DNA of 21,792 nt from Clostridium sp. AF27-2AA (GCF_003478505.1 NZ_QUFI01000041.1:1-21792); one strand, 5' to 3'. Shown: positions 12,801 through 20,208, counted from the stretch's first letter. Made by a program: numbers and translations. Notes: generated by a model not told the origin, from the letters alone.

Positions 12801-14891
12801 TTATTCAGGAAGCAGGTTCTGCATGCTCTTTAAACTGATCAGCAGGGTAGAGGTATTGTGCAGGAGGGCAGAGGTTGCCGGTGGGAGCACTCCCAGAACG
12901 CCCAGAGCGATCAGTCCGGCATTGAAGCCGACGATCGTGCGGTAATTCCAATGGATACGCTGCATCAGATGATTACTGATCAGCTTTAAGGTTACCACCT
13001 CGTACAGATTGTCTGCGCCTATGGTCACATCCGCGATCTCTCTGGCCAGCTCTGCGCCGTCACTGATGGCAATGCCCACGTTCGCGGCAGAAAGCGCCGG
13101 GGAATCGTTAATACCGTCACCGATCATGATGACCTTACGCCCCGCAGCCTTTTCTTTTTCCACAAAGCTTGCCTTATCCTCCGGCAGCACCTCCGAATAA
13201 TACTCGTCTACACCGGCCATGGCCGCAATGGCTTTAGCAGTACGCTCACTATCTCCGGTCATCATGACAACCTTGCTGATACCCGCCTCTTTTAAGGAAG
13301 CAATGACATCGCGGGCTTCCTCACGCAGCGGATCCTGGATGCAGATGACAGCAGCCAGTTCACCGTCGATGGCCAGATACAGATGCGAGTATTCCGGCGC
13401 AAGAGCATCAAATACTTCCTGTCTGCCTTTCGGAACGGTACATTTTTCATCCTCAAAAACGAAATGCGCACTGCCGATGATAGCCTTTTTATCTCCCATC
13501 TTATCTTCCAGTGTGGTGGAAATGCCGTGCGCAACAATATACTCTACCTTGCTGTGCAGTTCCTCATGAACGAGATGCTTCTTCTTTGCCGCATCGACCA
13601 CAGCCTTTGCCATGGAATGCGGGAAATGCTCTTCCAGACATGCTGCGATGCGCAGAAGCTCATCACCTGTCATATTGTTAAAGGAAACCACATCGACCAC
13701 AGTCGGCTGTGCCTTGGTCAGAGTACCGGTCTTATCAAAGACGATCGTGTCGGCCTCTGCCATAGCCTCCAGATACTTGCCGCCCTTCACCGTAATGTCG
13801 TACATATTGGCCTCGCGGATCGCGGACAGCACCGAGATCGGCATAGCCAGCTTCAGGGCACAGGAGAAATCTACCATCAGGATAGAAAGTGCCTTGGTTG
13901 TGTTTCTGGTGATCAGCCAGGTCAGGCCGGTGCCAAGCAGGCTGTAAGGAACCAGTGTATCTGCAAGATGCTCTGCCTTACCCTCCAGGGAAGATTTCAG
14001 TTTTTCAGATTCCTCGATCATGGTCACGATCTTATCAAACTTGCTGGAGCCTCCAGTCTCTTTGACACGGATGGTGATCTCTCCCTCTTCCACTACAGTA
14101 CCTGCATAAACCGTGGCACCTTTCGTTTTTTCAGCCGGAACGGACTCACCGGTTAAGGATGCCTGATTAACCATAGCCTCGCCGTCTGCCACCTCGCCGT
14201 CAAACGGGATTACATTGCCCATATGAATGCGTACCAGATCCGATTTCTGGATTGTCGTGGTCGGAACTAGGACCTCCTGTCCATCACTTACCAGCCATAC
14301 CTTGGTAATATTTAAGGACATGCTGCGCGCCAGGTCACCCACCGACTTCTTGTGGGTCCATTCCTCCAGGATCTCGCCGATGCCAAGCAGGAACATGACA
14401 GAGCCGGCTGTGTCAAAATCACTTCTTATAATAGAAACACCAATGGCGGTTGCATCCAGGACCGGAACCTCGATCTTTCTGGCTGCCAGCGTACAGATTC
14501 CCTTCCAGATATATTTTACAGATTTCACGGAGGTAATGACAGCCCGGACGCCTGCAGGTAAAAACAGGTTATTTCCCACACGCATGATGACACGGGTCAT
14601 CAGCTTTTCCCAGTATTCGCTGTTTAGGGCACGGCCGGAATTCTGGATATAAGACTCCGGAACTTCTGCCTTTTCGTAGGAAAATGTCTGCAGATCACGG
14701 ACAACCGTTTCCCGGTCACCATCGTAATGAATCACAATTTCACTCAGACGCTCCCGCACTTTTACGGAAATGGAGTATGGTTTTGCGTTAAAATAATACT
14801 GCAGGATGTCTGCCTGCTCAATGCTCATGCGGCCCTGCAGGATCTGAACACGGATTCTTCCGCGGATCTCATGTTTGATCACAAATTTCAT
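12801..14891 (-). CDS. P1B-type heavy-metal-translocating ATPase (CtpC-like), with SC in place of CPC
   Basis: The 696-residue protein has all P-type ATPase catalytic motifs: TGES (247-250), DKTGT with the phosphorylated Asp386, the nucleotide-domain HFPHS (422-426), TGDS (545-548) and GDGINDSPAL (591-600). Residues 1-70 resemble a heavy-metal-associated fold but lack the CxxC pair. The membrane metal-site motif, CPC or SPC in most P1B pumps, is here DFSCALKLAMP (341-351), Ser343-Cys344 with no Pro between. This and HFPHS resemble the CtpC-type branch, linked to zinc or manganese export. A DUF6110 protein gene lies upstream in the same direction, as Rv3269 (PacL1) lies next to ctpC in mycobacteria. 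AGAGGA precedes the ATG. Metal export across the cell membrane is likely; the metal is not certain. Confidence 0.9.
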   Translation of the reverse strand: MKFVIKHEIRGRIRVQILQGRMSIEQADILQYYFNAKPYSISVKVRERLSEIVIHYDGDRETVVRDLQTFSYEKAEVPESYIQNSGRALNSEYWEKLMTRVIMRVGNNLFLPAGVRAVITSVKSVKYIWKGICTLAARKIEVPVLDATAIGVSIIRSDFDTAGSVMFLLGIGEILEEWTHKKSVGDLARSMSLNITKVWLVSDGQEVLVPTTTIQKSDLVRIHMGNVIPFDGEVADGEAMVNQASLTGESVPAEKTKGATVYAGTVVEEGEITIRVKETGGSSKFDKIVTMIEESEKLKSSLEGKAEHLADTLVPYSLLGTGLTWLITRNTTKALSILMVDFSCALKLAMPISVLSAIREANMYDITVKGGKYLEAMAEADTIVFDKTGTLTKAQPTVVDVVSFNNMTGDELLRIAACLEEHFPHSMAKAVVDAAKKKHLVHEELHSKVEYIVAHGISTTLEDKMGDKKAIIGSAHFVFEDEKCTVPKGRQEVFDALAPEYSHLYLAIDGELAAVICIQDPLREEARDVIASLKEAGISKVVMMTGDSERTAKAIAAMAGVDEYYSEVLPEDKASFVEKEKAAGRKVIMIGDGINDSPALSAANVGIAISDGAELAREIADVTIGADNLYEVVTLKLISNHLMQRIHWNYRTIVGFNAGLIALGVLGVLPPATSALLHNTSTLLISLKSMQNLLPE

Positions 14892-14940
14892 AGTGTATTC
14901 CTCTTTTCGTGTAACTGCTCAGTACCTTCACAGTCACGAG

Positions 14941-14980
14941 CAAAAATCCATGAAAATTGCCTGTGGCAATGGGATTTTTG
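14941..14980. repeat. Nested 40-base hairpin upstream of the ATPase gene
   Basis: An outer perfect 9-bp stem (CAAAAATCC/GGATTTTTG) encloses an inner perfect 6-bp stem (ATTGCC/GGCAAT) with a 3-base loop. It lies about 50 bases before the ATPase start and could be an attenuator, a terminator-like structure or an RNA-stability element. Confidence 0.6.
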
Positions 14981-15037
14981 CCTGCCATCCTATGTTTTCT
15001 TACGGTCAGCGCAGTAAATACGCAGACCTACTGAATA

Positions 15038-15102
15038 GTTACCTTTTCGTTACTATTTTCGTAACGTTTTCTGTCAGTAATCAATGCGCCAGGCAGCGCA
15101 TT
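15038..15102 (-). promoter_or_regulatory. Cluster of inverted repeats in the ATPase leader (candidate operator)
   Basis: CGTTAC at 15048-15053 and GTAACG at 15061-15066 form an inverted repeat, with another GTTACC at 15038-15043, about 10 bases away. A second perfect repeat, AATGCGC/GCGCATT with a 6-base loop, lies at 15083-15102. A related GTAACGC element overlaps the promoter of the DUF6110 gene. The 330-base gap between that gene and the ATPase has no coding sequence. Confidence 0.45.
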
Positions 15103-15121
15103 TAAGCCATTTCCGGCAATG

Positions 15122-15156
15122 AAAAAGGATGCAGAGCATGATCGTGCATCCTTTTC
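15122..15156. terminator. Terminator after the DUF6110-like gene
   Basis: AAAAGGATGCA and TGCATCCTTTT form a perfect 11-bp stem with T-runs on both sides. It lies about 70 bases beyond the stop and separates the small gene from the ATPase, which suggests partial uncoupling. Confidence 0.85.
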
Positions 15157-15223
15157 CTGCTTTGTTTCCAAAACAGAGCGCATGCTTTTTTACGGTTGTC
15201 TCTGCCTGGTAAATGGTACGAAA

Positions 15224-15562
15224 TTACTCAGCGTCTGCTGCCTCTGCAGCGTTCTCCTCAGCCTCTGCAGCGTTCTCCTCAGCCTCTGCTGCCTCATCAG
15301 CGAAGGCCGCAGCCTCAGCCTTTGCCGCACGCTCCTCGTTGATCTGCTGAGCCTCTGCCAGGATATCCTCTGCGTTAGCCTGTACGCTTGCTGCTACGTT
15401 CAGAACGCATGTTTTTGCACGAAGGACAGCTGCTGTGCAGTTGGTGTAAACCTTCTTGGCATCTTCACTTGCAAGGATCTTAACACCTGCCGTACCAAAC
15501 AGGACACCTGCTGCGAACACTCCGGATTTCTTGATATCTAATGCTTTTAAAACTTTTAACAT
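15224..15562 (-). CDS. DUF6110-like small protein, probable partner of the P-type ATPase (PacL1-like)
   Basis: The 112-residue protein begins MLKVLKALDIKKSGVFAAGV, has one hydrophobic segment (GVFAAGVLFGTAGVKIL, residues 14-30), then a helical stretch with EDAKKVYTNCTAAVLRAK and a long Ala/Glu-rich tail. This matches DUF6110/DUF1490-type proteins that accompany CtpC-like ATPases. In mycobacteria the comparable PacL1 is a membrane-bound zinc-binding chaperone that stabilises CtpC; an analogous role is inferred here. The tail contains a tandem 7-residue repeat (AEAEENA). ATG at 15562 is chosen because AGGAGGAATCC precedes it; the upstream extension overlaps the promoter. It stands 330 bases before the ATPase gene, with a terminator between. 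Confidence 0.82.
   Translation of the reverse strand: MLKVLKALDIKKSGVFAAGVLFGTAGVKILASEDAKKVYTNCTAAVLRAKTCVLNVAASVQANAEDILAEAQQINEERAAKAEAAAFADEAAEAEENAAEAEENAAEAADAE
15240..15281 (-). repeat. Two perfect 21-bp tandem repeats in the DUF6110-like gene
   Basis: The unit, which starts GCCTCTGCAGCG on the plus strand, occurs exactly twice (15240-15260, 15261-15281) with a partial third. It encodes the acidic tail repeat AEENAAE and may vary in number between strains. Confidence 0.9.
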
Positions 15563-15608
15563 GACTGGATTCCTCCTCATAAGTATTTTAATTTTTTGTT
15601 TAACGCGT

Positions 15609-15637
15609 ATTGTAACGCATCGAATTCTAATTTTCAA
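15609..15637 (-). promoter_or_regulatory. Promoter of the DUF6110-like gene
   Basis: On the minus strand TTGAAA (15637-15632) and TACAAT (15614-15609) are 17 bases apart. GCGT-N6-ACGC, an inverted repeat, overlaps the -10 box and may be an operator. Confidence 0.75.
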
Positions 15638-15671
15638 GAGTTTTATTGATAAAATTTCTTAATAAAGGCAG

Positions 15672-15714
15672 AAAAGGGTTGTTAATGATAAATTTTCTCA
15701 TTAACACCCCTTTT
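15672..15714. terminator. Terminator of the Feo operon
   Basis: AAAAGGGTTGTTAATGA and TCATTAACACCCCTTTT form a 17-bp stem with one mismatch and a 9-base loop, starting about 10 bases after the Fur-like stop. Confidence 0.88.
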
Positions 15715-15724
15715 CTTTTTCCTT

Positions 15725-16000
15725 TCATGCAAACGCCATTCGCTCTCCCATATCGTAATCAATGCGGTACATGTTTTTTCTCTGGATCAGACCTGCCTCC
15801 TCCAGCGTTTTTACCATACGGTAAACGGTAGCCATACCGATACTTGGGTCACGCTTTGCTGCTTTATAATAAATCTCCTTGCAGCAGCTGCACTCATCCT
15901 GTAAGATCACATCGATCAGAAGCTTTCTCTGGCTGGTAATCCGGCAGCCATTCTTTTTCAATTCAGAAATAATAAATCCTTTTTTTGCCTCAGCTGACAT
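15725..16000 (-). CDS. Short Fur-like winged-helix protein with a Cys cluster (FeoC-like role possible)
   Basis: The 91-residue protein is only the DNA-binding half of a Fur-family regulator: GCRITSQRKLLIDVIL, EIYYKAAKRDPSIGMATVYR (41-61 region) and MVKTLEEAGLI. The C-terminal dimerisation and metal-binding domain is absent, and a terminator follows at once, so this is a natural length rather than an obvious frameshift. Four cysteines are present, Cys19 and Cys37, Cys39, Cys40 (CSCC), placed where Fur proteins have His-x-Ser before EIY. FeoC proteins are winged helices of about 80 residues with a Cys cluster in Feo operons, so a FeoC-like sensor or FeoB partner role is a reasonable inference. 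AAAGGAGG precedes the ATG. A DtxR-box-like site lies 26 bases upstream. Confidence 0.85.
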   Translation of the reverse strand: MSAEAKKGFIISELKKNGCRITSQRKLLIDVILQDECSCCKEIYYKAAKRDPSIGMATVYRMVKTLEEAGLIQRKNMYRIDYDMGERMAFA

Positions 16001-16025
16001 AAAGTACCTCCTTTGGGTTCTTTTG

Positions 16026-16041
16026 GTTAGTTTTTGCTAAC
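16026..16041 (-). promoter_or_regulatory. DtxR-box-like operator upstream of the Fur-like gene
   Basis: GTTAG-N6-CTAAC, a perfect 5-bp inverted repeat, matches the same RTTAG-N5-GCTAAC pattern as the three sites before feoA. It sits between the hairpin at 16051-16082 and the ribosome site. Confidence 0.65.
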
Positions 16042-16050
16042 TCTCGCTTT

Positions 16051-16082
16051 TTCAGAAAGGGCAGCGGCACTGCCCTTCTGAA
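16051..16082 (-). terminator. Hairpin between the FeoB-associated gene and the Fur-like gene
   Basis: TTCAGAAAGGGCAG and CTGCCCTTCTGAA form a long stem with one bulge and a 5-base loop. The following minus-strand sequence has only a short T-run, so it may be a partial terminator or RNA-stability element that lowers expression of the last gene. Confidence 0.65.
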
Positions 16083-16083
16083 A

Positions 16084-16251
16084 TCAGTTATTTTTTTTCG
16101 AATCCGGGGCGGAAGGATGGCAGCCTGCACAGCCAGCACAGCCGGCACAGCCTCCGGTACATCCGCCCGACTTATTCTGATCGTGATGCTTTTTGATCAC
16201 ATAAAAACAATATCCGGCGATGACGGCCACCACAACAATATCTGCTAACAC
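16084..16251 (-). CDS. FeoB-associated Cys-rich membrane protein
   Basis: This 55-residue frame starts at GTG (16251), with AGAAGGG 7 bases upstream. Residues 1-19 are one membrane helix (VLADIVVVAVIAGYCFYVIK), followed by KHHDQNKSGG and a Cys cluster, CTGGCAGCAGCAGC (31-44), that is five Cys spaced by two or three residues. This is the form of the FeoB-associated Cys-rich proteins (PF12669 type) found after feoB in Firmicutes. It probably helps handle ferrous iron at the membrane, but no biochemical role is established. It lies 94 bases after feoB in the same transcript. Confidence 0.88.
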   Translation of the reverse strand: MLADIVVVAVIAGYCFYVIKKHHDQNKSGGCTGGCAGCAGCAGCHPSAPDSKKNN

Positions 16252-16345
16252 TTCATTTCCCTTCTTTCAGCACAGCCCCGGCCGGTGAAAACCGGAGCTG
16301 CAAAATTCAATTTCAATATAGATTTCAAATATAAATTCAGATTGC

Positions 16346-18529
16346 TTATGAAGCAGCCTGTACAGATCTCTTGGCGTAGGTCTTCTGATCTTTGTACGGA
16401 TCCGGGCGGAACAGCATGAACAGCATGAACAGCAGTACTGCGAATGCGATCACGGTCCAGGCACTGAAGGTACCATACAGTAAGAAGGAACCGATCTGGT
16501 AAATGACCAGGGTTACAGCGTAAGCAAATACGTTCTGGAACACAATTGCGAACCAGAACCACTTACGGCTCTGCATCTCTTTTGCCATGGTAGAAATTGC
16601 TGCCAGACACGGAGAATCAAGCAGGTTGAACAAAAGGAAGCTGAAGCCTGCCAGAGCGGTCGGGAACCACATGCCAACGCCTGCTGCAACGGTATCTGCA
16701 TCCGCGACATCACCTGCAACGTTTGCAAGTACACCCATGGTAGAAACGATACCCTCTTTTGCGCTGAAGCCGGAGATCGCAGCTGCAACCGGCTGCCACT
16801 CGCCCCAGCCAAGCGGTGCGAACAGCGGAGCGATAGCACCGCCGACGATAGCCATAAGGCTGTCTGCAGAATCCTCAACCATACCAAATGCGCCATCCTG
16901 AATACCGAAGGTGCTTAAGATCCACATCACTACGCAGGCCAGGAACAGAACCGTACCTGCCTTGATGAAGAAGCCCTTCAGCCTCTCCCATACATGCAGA
17001 AGCACAGTTCTTGCAGACGGGATGTGGTACTGCGGCAGCTCCATAACGAACGGAGCCGGCTTGCCGGAGAACGGCTTGGTCTTCTTTAACATGATTGCTG
17101 CAACTAACACTGCAACGATACCTACAAAATACATGAGCGGGGTGATAAAGCCGGCAATATCCCAGCCGGTTACATAACCGGCCATAACACCGCCCATAAG
17201 AGCGATAACTGGAAGCTTCGCACCGCACGGAACGAAGGTAGCGGTCATGATGGTAAGACGTCTGTCATTGTCCTGTTCAATGGTCTTGGAGGCCATGATT
17301 CCAGGAATACCGCAGCCGGAAGAAATCAGCAGCGGGATGAAGCTCTTACCAGACAGTCCGAAGTGACGGAACACACGATCCATAACGAAGGCGATACGTA
17401 CCATGTAGCCGCAGTCCTCAAGGATAGACAGGAACAGGAACAGGATTGCCATCTGCGGCATGAAGCCAAGCACAGCACCCAGACCGCCGATGACACCGTC
17501 AACAGCAAGGCTGATGATGAAATCACTTGCGCCTGCATTGGTGAGGAAGGTTCCTGCTGCCTCCTGGATCGCGCCTACAAAGGTATCGTTGGTCCAGTCG
17601 GTAACAACAGTACCAACCGTCGTTACGGATATGTAATAAACAACCCACATGATCGCGATGAAGATCGGGATACCCAGGATACGGTTGGTTACGATCTGGT
17701 CGATCTTATCGGATACAGTCATCTTGTCTTTGCCCTTCTTTACGGAAGAGGAAACGACTTTCTGGATGAATTTGTAACGCTCGTCGGTTACGATGCTCTC
17801 CATATCGTCATCATGCTTTTCTTCAAGCTCTTTTCTTGCGGACTCTACAACGCCTGCTGCAGATGCCGGAAGTGCCACGCTCTCAACAACCTTGCTGTCG
17901 TTCTCAAGGAATTTGACAGCGTACCATCTCTTTTTGTCAGCAGAAATGCTCTCCGGAAGAACCTCGGCAACCGCAGCGACAGCCTTCTCCAGATCTTCTG
18001 AGAAGATTTCCTTCGGCAGGTCAGCTTCTTTTTTATGGGCAACCTCAACGGCCTTGTCGATCAGCTTGTCAAGACCGGTCTGCTTTAAAGCGGAAGTCTC
18101 CACAACCGGACAGTTCATTAACATGGACAGACGTGCAACGTCAATTTTCATGCCTCTCTTCTCCAGAAGGTCGGTCATGTTCAGTGCGATAACTACCGGA
18201 ACGCCAGTCTCAATGAGCTGAGTCGTTAAATATAAGTTACGCTCGATGTTGGTGGAATCCACAAGGTCCACAATGACATCCGGATTCTCCTTCAGAACGT
18301 AGTCACGGCTGACAACCTCCTCCAGTGTATACGGAGACATGGAGTAAATACCCGGAAGGTCTGTTACGATCACATCCTCATGTTTTCCTTTGGTTTTTAA
18401 TTTACCTTCTTTTTTCTCTACCGTAACCCCCGGCCAGTTACCTACGTACTGGTTTGCACCGGTGAGGGCATTGAACATGGTTGTTTTACCACAGTTCGGG
18501 TTTCCGGCAAGTGCAATTTTAATTGCCAT
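16346..18529 (-). CDS. feoB: Ferrous iron transport protein B
   Basis: The 727-residue protein has the FeoB plan: an N-terminal G domain and a polytopic membrane part. G1 GNPNCGKTT lies at residues 9-17, G2 WPGVTVE around Thr36, G3 DLPG at 57-60 and G4 NMTD near 120. The middle includes the helical GDI domain, and the membrane part contains the two conserved Gate segments with SGCGIPG (about residue 412) and the PCGAKLPV motif. The protein moves Fe2+ inwards across the cell membrane. ATG at 18529 is chosen because the G domain begins there and GCGAGG is at the right distance. It lies 47 bases after feoA and is followed by the Cys-rich small gene. Confidence 0.97.
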   Translation of the reverse strand: MAIKIALAGNPNCGKTTMFNALTGANQYVGNWPGVTVEKKEGKLKTKGKHEDVIVTDLPGIYSMSPYTLEEVVSRDYVLKENPDVIVDLVDSTNIERNLYLTTQLIETGVPVVIALNMTDLLEKRGMKIDVARLSMLMNCPVVETSALKQTGLDKLIDKAVEVAHKKEADLPKEIFSEDLEKAVAAVAEVLPESISADKKRWYAVKFLENDSKVVESVALPASAAGVVESARKELEEKHDDDMESIVTDERYKFIQKVVSSSVKKGKDKMTVSDKIDQIVTNRILGIPIFIAIMWVVYYISVTTVGTVVTDWTNDTFVGAIQEAAGTFLTNAGASDFIISLAVDGVIGGLGAVLGFMPQMAILFLFLSILEDCGYMVRIAFVMDRVFRHFGLSGKSFIPLLISSGCGIPGIMASKTIEQDNDRRLTIMTATFVPCGAKLPVIALMGGVMAGYVTGWDIAGFITPLMYFVGIVAVLVAAIMLKKTKPFSGKPAPFVMELPQYHIPSARTVLLHVWERLKGFFIKAGTVLFLACVVMWILSTFGIQDGAFGMVEDSADSLMAIVGGAIAPLFAPLGWGEWQPVAAAISGFSAKEGIVSTMGVLANVAGDVADADTVAAGVGMWFPTALAGFSFLLFNLLDSPCLAAISTMAKEMQSRKWFWFAIVFQNVFAYAVTLVIYQIGSFLLYGTFSAWTVIAFAVLLFMLFMLFRPDPYKDQKTYAKRSVQAAS

Positions 18530-18576
18530 TTTTTCCTCGCTCTCTTTCCTCGTTGTTGTCATGTTATGTGGTTCAA

Positions 18577-18795
18577 TTATTTTACCTCTACGCACTGAGC
18601 ATCGTCTTTTCTGACAGAAAGCTCATAGCCTCTGACGGTAATTTCAACCGGGTCTCCAAGAGGAGCAACTTTTCTGATGTAAAGCTCGCTTCCTTTCGTG
18701 ATACCCATGTCCATAATACGACGCTTGTAAGCACCATCACCACTGATCCTGGTTACCACAACGGTACTTCCAACTGCTGCATCACCTAAAGTCAT
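18577..18795 (-). CDS. feoA: FeoA-domain protein (next to FeoB)
   Basis: The 72-residue SH3-like protein begins MTLGDAAVGSTVVVTRISGD and contains KRRIMDMGITKGSELYIRK and the ending ITVRGYELSVRKDDAQCV, all typical of FeoA. FeoA binds FeoB in the cytosol and is needed for ferrous iron uptake. The ATG at 18795 is used because AAAGGAG lies 9 bases before it; the longer in-frame start is a TTG inside that site. It precedes feoB by 47 bases. Confidence 0.93.
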   Translation of the reverse strand: MTLGDAAVGSTVVVTRISGDGAYKRRIMDMGITKGSELYIRKVAPLGDPVEITVRGYELSVRKDDAQCVEVK

Positions 18796-18901
18796 CGTCT
18801 TATTCTCCTTTCCCAAAAATCACTGCCATCCGCTTATTTCTGTGCCACAGCAAAACGACAGATAAATCTCAGTTGTATATAGTTACGCACTCACGGAAAG
18901 C

Positions 18902-19120
18902 TTACGCTACCATAATGTGACGAGCCATATCCTGGTTAATTGCAACTCTGGAATCTTTAATGTTCACGATCACGTTGCCTCCAATCGCGGAAATAACTGT
19001 TACCTCAGATCCAACCACAAATCCGAGATTTGCAAGAAAACGCTTGGTTTCATCGTTTCCTCCGACTCTCTGGATCTTGCTTGCCTGGCCAACCGGCGCC
19101 ATAGTAAGTGGCATCATCAT
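18902..19120 (-). CDS. feoA: Second FeoA-domain protein (first gene of the Feo operon)
   Basis: The 72-residue protein has the FeoA pattern: MAPVGQASKIQRVGGNDET, then RFLANLGFVVGSEVTVIS, then VNIKDSRVAINQDMARHI. It differs much from the second copy, so it is an old paralogue. Two FeoA proteins before FeoB are common in Clostridia and may form a heteromeric complex. The start is uncertain among three neighbouring ATG codons (19120, 19117, 19114). The promoter with DtxR-box-like sites lies about 90 bases upstream. Confidence 0.9.
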   Translation of the reverse strand: MMMPLTMAPVGQASKIQRVGGNDETKRFLANLGFVVGSEVTVISAIGGNVIVNIKDSRVAINQDMARHIMVA

Positions 19121-19186
19121 TCATCTTCTTTCTTTTTCTTAATATGCATATCTGCAATCTCATATGTCAGCGCACAGTGACAGACA

Positions 19187-19202
19187 ATTAGTGCTCGCTA
19201 AC
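19187..19202 (-). promoter_or_regulatory. DtxR-box-like operator 1 of the Feo promoter
   Basis: ATTAG-TGCTC-GCTAAC fits the RTTAG-N5-GCTAAC pattern. It covers the predicted transcript start, exactly 21 bp from operator 2 (two helical turns). Confidence 0.65.
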
Positions 19203-19207
19203 TTGAG

Positions 19208-19223
19208 ATTAGTATAGGCTAAC
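19208..19223 (-). promoter_or_regulatory. DtxR-box-like operator 2 of the Feo promoter
   Basis: TTAGTATAGGCTAACCGAA (19209-19227) agrees with the classical 19-bp DtxR/IdeR box at 16 positions. It overlaps the -10 box and the GGCTAAC-CGAA-GTTAGCC inverted repeat (19217-19234) that fills the promoter spacer. Confidence 0.8.
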
Positions 19224-19239
19224 CGAAGTTAGCCGTCAA
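19211..19239 (-). promoter_or_regulatory. Sigma-A type promoter of the Feo operon
   Basis: On the minus strand TTGACG (19239-19234) and TATACT (19216-19211) are separated by exactly 17 bases, and those 17 bases form the inverted repeat GGCTAAC/GTTAGCC. The predicted start of transcription is near 19204, so a bound repressor would block RNA polymerase. Confidence 0.82.
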
Positions 19240-19266
19240 TAACTTTCTCGCATTTTTTTCAATTTT

Positions 19267-19282
19267 GTTAGGTATTGCTAAC
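19267..19282 (-). promoter_or_regulatory. DtxR-box-like operator 3 upstream of the Feo promoter
   Basis: GTTAG-GTATT-GCTAAC is a perfect 5-bp inverted repeat of the same pattern, about 30 bases upstream of the -35 box. Confidence 0.65.
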
Positions 19283-19321
19283 TGTATATTTTCTTATTGA
19301 GAAAAATTTATTCATAATAGA

Positions 19322-19371
19322 AACAAAACAGGACCGAAAAATCCGAGCGGATTTTTCGGTCCTGTTTTGTT
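19322..19371. terminator. Terminator after znuB with a very long perfect stem
   Basis: Two 23-base arms (19322-19344 and 19349-19371, containing CAGGACCGAAAAATCC and its complement) pair without a mismatch around a 4-base loop. It insulates the zinc importer from the Feo operon. Confidence 0.9.
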
Positions 19372-19380
19372 GTAATATTT

Positions 19381-20208
19381 TTACTTTTTTGTCACCCGCA
19401 TCAGCAGGCTCTGTACCACGCTGAACACGATAAACGCTGCCAGATTCACCAGCACCACACTGGCACCGGCCGGGGTAGAACATCCGTAAGAGAAGATAAT
19501 GCCGAACAGAAAGCATACAACCGCCAGCACACCGGAGCAGATCACTACGCCTCGGAAGCTTTTAAAAATCCGCATGGCGGTCAGCGCCGGGAAGATAATG
19601 AGGCTGGAGATCAGCATGGCTCCCATCATCCGCATGCCGAGAACAATAGTGACTGCCGTCAGCACGGCAATCAGCACGTTGTAAAGCTCTACATTCACAC
19701 CGGTAGCCTTTGCGAAATTCTCATCAAAGGTAACCGCAAACAGCTTGTTGTAACAGAACACAAACAAACACAGTACAATGATGGACAGCACAGCACTTAG
19801 GATCACGTCCTCTCGGCTCATAGCCAGGATACTTCCGAACATATAGCTGCTGACATCAGTGGTCATACCGGTTGTCAAAGATGTAACGATAATTCCGACA
19901 GCCAGGGAGCTTGCTGAGATCATGGCGATAGCCGCATCACTTTTGACTTTTCCATGCTCGGTAATACGGAGCAGGAAAAACGCTGCCAGCACCACCAGCG
20001 GGATGGAAACCTTCAGCGGCGACCAGCCGGCCGCAACAGCAATAGAGAGTGCGCCAAAAGATACATGGGAGAGTCCGTCTCCAATCATGGAATAGCGCTT
20101 TAGTACCAGGCTTACCCCCAGAAGGGCACAGCATAAAGACACCAGGATGCCTCCCACCAGGGCGCGTACCACAAAGGGATAGGAAAGCATTTCAGAGATC
20201 ATACTCAT
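19381..20208 (-). CDS. znuB: Metal ABC transporter permease (ZnuB/AdcB-type, ABC-3 family)
   Basis: The 275-residue protein has about eight membrane helices and family motifs: LGVSLVLKRYSMIGDGLSHV near residues 30-49 and a conserved GMRMMGAMLISSLIIFPA stretch around 190-208. It forms the channel of a zinc or manganese ABC importer with ZnuC and ZnuA. The ATG (20208) overlaps the znuC stop by 4 bases, with GGGAGG upstream. A strong terminator follows. Zinc is preferred on account of the His-rich binding protein and the nearby GTPases, but MntABC-type manganese carriers look alike. Confidence 0.92.
   Translation of the reverse strand: MSMISEMLSYPFVVRALVGGILVSLCCALLGVSLVLKRYSMIGDGLSHVSFGALSIAVAAGWSPLKVSIPLVVLAAFFLLRITEHGKVKSDAAIAMISASSLAVGIIVTSLTTGMTTDVSSYMFGSILAMSREDVILSAVLSIIVLCLFVFCYNKLFAVTFDENFAKATGVNVELYNVLIAVLTAVTIVLGMRMMGAMLISSLIIFPALTAMRIFKSFRGVVICSGVLAVVCFLFGIIFSYGCSTPAGASVVLVNLAAFIVFSVVQSLLMRVTKK

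Noticed and set aside
15650..15725. Frameshifted remainder of a full-length Fur after the short Fur-like gene
   Set aside because: A terminator follows the stop within about 10 bases, and no frame there resembles the Fur C-terminal domain.
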